Below, piece after piece: positions 63,776 through 64,000 of a DNA stretch of 64,000 nt. This DNA comes from an uncultured Saprospiraceae bacterium (GTDB taxonomy: Bacteria; Bacteroidota; Bacteroidia; Chitinophagales; Saprospiraceae): assembly GCA_905480605.1 (NCBI GenBank), contig CAJQRD010000004.1:20880-84879 (forward strand), in the 5' to 3' direction. The notes below the pieces were generated by a model. The model was not told where the DNA came from, ran no database searches, and was given only the letters and a program-made list of their open reading frames with translations. Position 1 is the stretch's first letter, and each line of letters begins with the position of its first letter. A program made the position numbers and the translations under genes.

Positions 63776-64000
63776 TGAGAACTTTCATATTATTTATTGG
63801 ACTTATTGGCTCCATAAATGTTTGTGCCCAAAATGTTGAAGGCGCAGTTACTTATGAAGACAAAAGAAATATTCATAAAAGCTTACCTCCTGAAATGGAA
63901 GCCATGAAGGATAGGATTCCTGAATTTAGAACTTCTGAGAATATATTGTTCTTTAATAAAAATGAGGCTGTCTATAAAAGTGTAGCGAAAGAGAAAAAGA
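63776..64000 (+). CDS. GLPGLI-family secreted protein, 5' part
   Basis: 75 codons are in the window, in frame from the ATG to the last base. Signal peptide (MRTFILFIGLIGSINVCAQ), then GAVTYEDKRNIHKSLPPEM, IPEFRTSENILFFNKNEAVYK, which matches the N-terminus of GLPGLI proteins, Bacteroidota secreted proteins of unknown role. Truncated by the window end. Confidence 0.8.

Noticed and set aside
1..64000. tRNA or rRNA genes
   Set aside because: I looked for GTTCRANNC-type T-loops and acceptor stems by eye and found none with a matching stem. A tRNA scan would settle this.

Overview
The window is an AT-rich chromosomal segment of a Bacteroidota bacterium, most likely from the Saprospiria. The lineage call rests on four things. 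Promoters match the Bacteroidota form (TTTG or TTG, about 20 bases, then TAnnTTTG), for example upstream of lepA and of a small gene near 52.8 kb. Family-typical proteins are present: a TonB-dependent receptor with a carboxypeptidase-like domain, GLPGLI, CRTAC1/ASPIC, DUF1573, DUF2853, YtxJ and a decayed type-IX-secretion sorting domain. Menaquinone genes are present. A large secreted protein carries the Cys-rich 'GCDS' repeats I associate with Saprospiria. No tRNA, rRNA, CRISPR array, insertion sequence or prophage was seen.

Layout. 0-17 kb: a twitch-type radical SAM protein, tyrS, an MsrB lipoprotein, xseA-xseB, a TonB-like protein, dapF, a TPR protein, etfBA, a bifunctional nuclease, ltaE, a NrtR-like Nudix regulator, a lipoprotein, lepA, an S74 tail-fibre-like surface protein broken by an in-frame TAG, and a DUF1573 protein. 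17-25 kb: a VWA/AAA+ (MoxR-like) pair, a membrane coiled-coil protein, a DEDD exonuclease, two tandem universal stress proteins (the first frameshifted in an A8 tract) and rpe. 25-38 kb: a TonB-dependent receptor, a VOC protein and the menaquinone genes menC-menE and menF-menD, separated by a CRTAC1 lipoprotein and a membrane fatty-acid-hydroxylase-type protein; then an amidohydrolase lipoprotein. 38-50 kb: a secreted repeat protein, the beta-oxidation pair fadN-fadA, a Gfo/Idh oxidoreductase, a DUF5655 protein, a fatty-acid desaturase, ppk and tpiA. 50-64 kb: an SRPBCC protein, an outer-membrane barrel, a rhodanese lipoprotein, a small 37-residue gene with its own promoter and terminator, ferredoxin and pssA, an M48 metalloprotease, a decayed T9SS gene, ytxJ, DUF2853, ggt, topB, a dihaem cytochrome c and the start of a GLPGLI gene cut by the window end.

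The genes are mostly core metabolism: electron transfer (EtfAB, ferredoxin, menaquinone), fatty-acid oxidation and desaturation, phospholipid synthesis and redox repair (MsrB, YtxJ, rhodanese). I found no obvious defence island or biosynthetic cluster. The least explained content is between genes. There is an indel-free 22-unit octamer array before topB, a duplicated 129-bp block that supplies the stop codon of ltaE, and several unrelated short 'phrase' repeats at gene 3' ends. There is also the 37-residue gene at 52.86 kb, and three disrupted genes (one in-frame TAG, one A8 frameshift, one decayed sorting domain).
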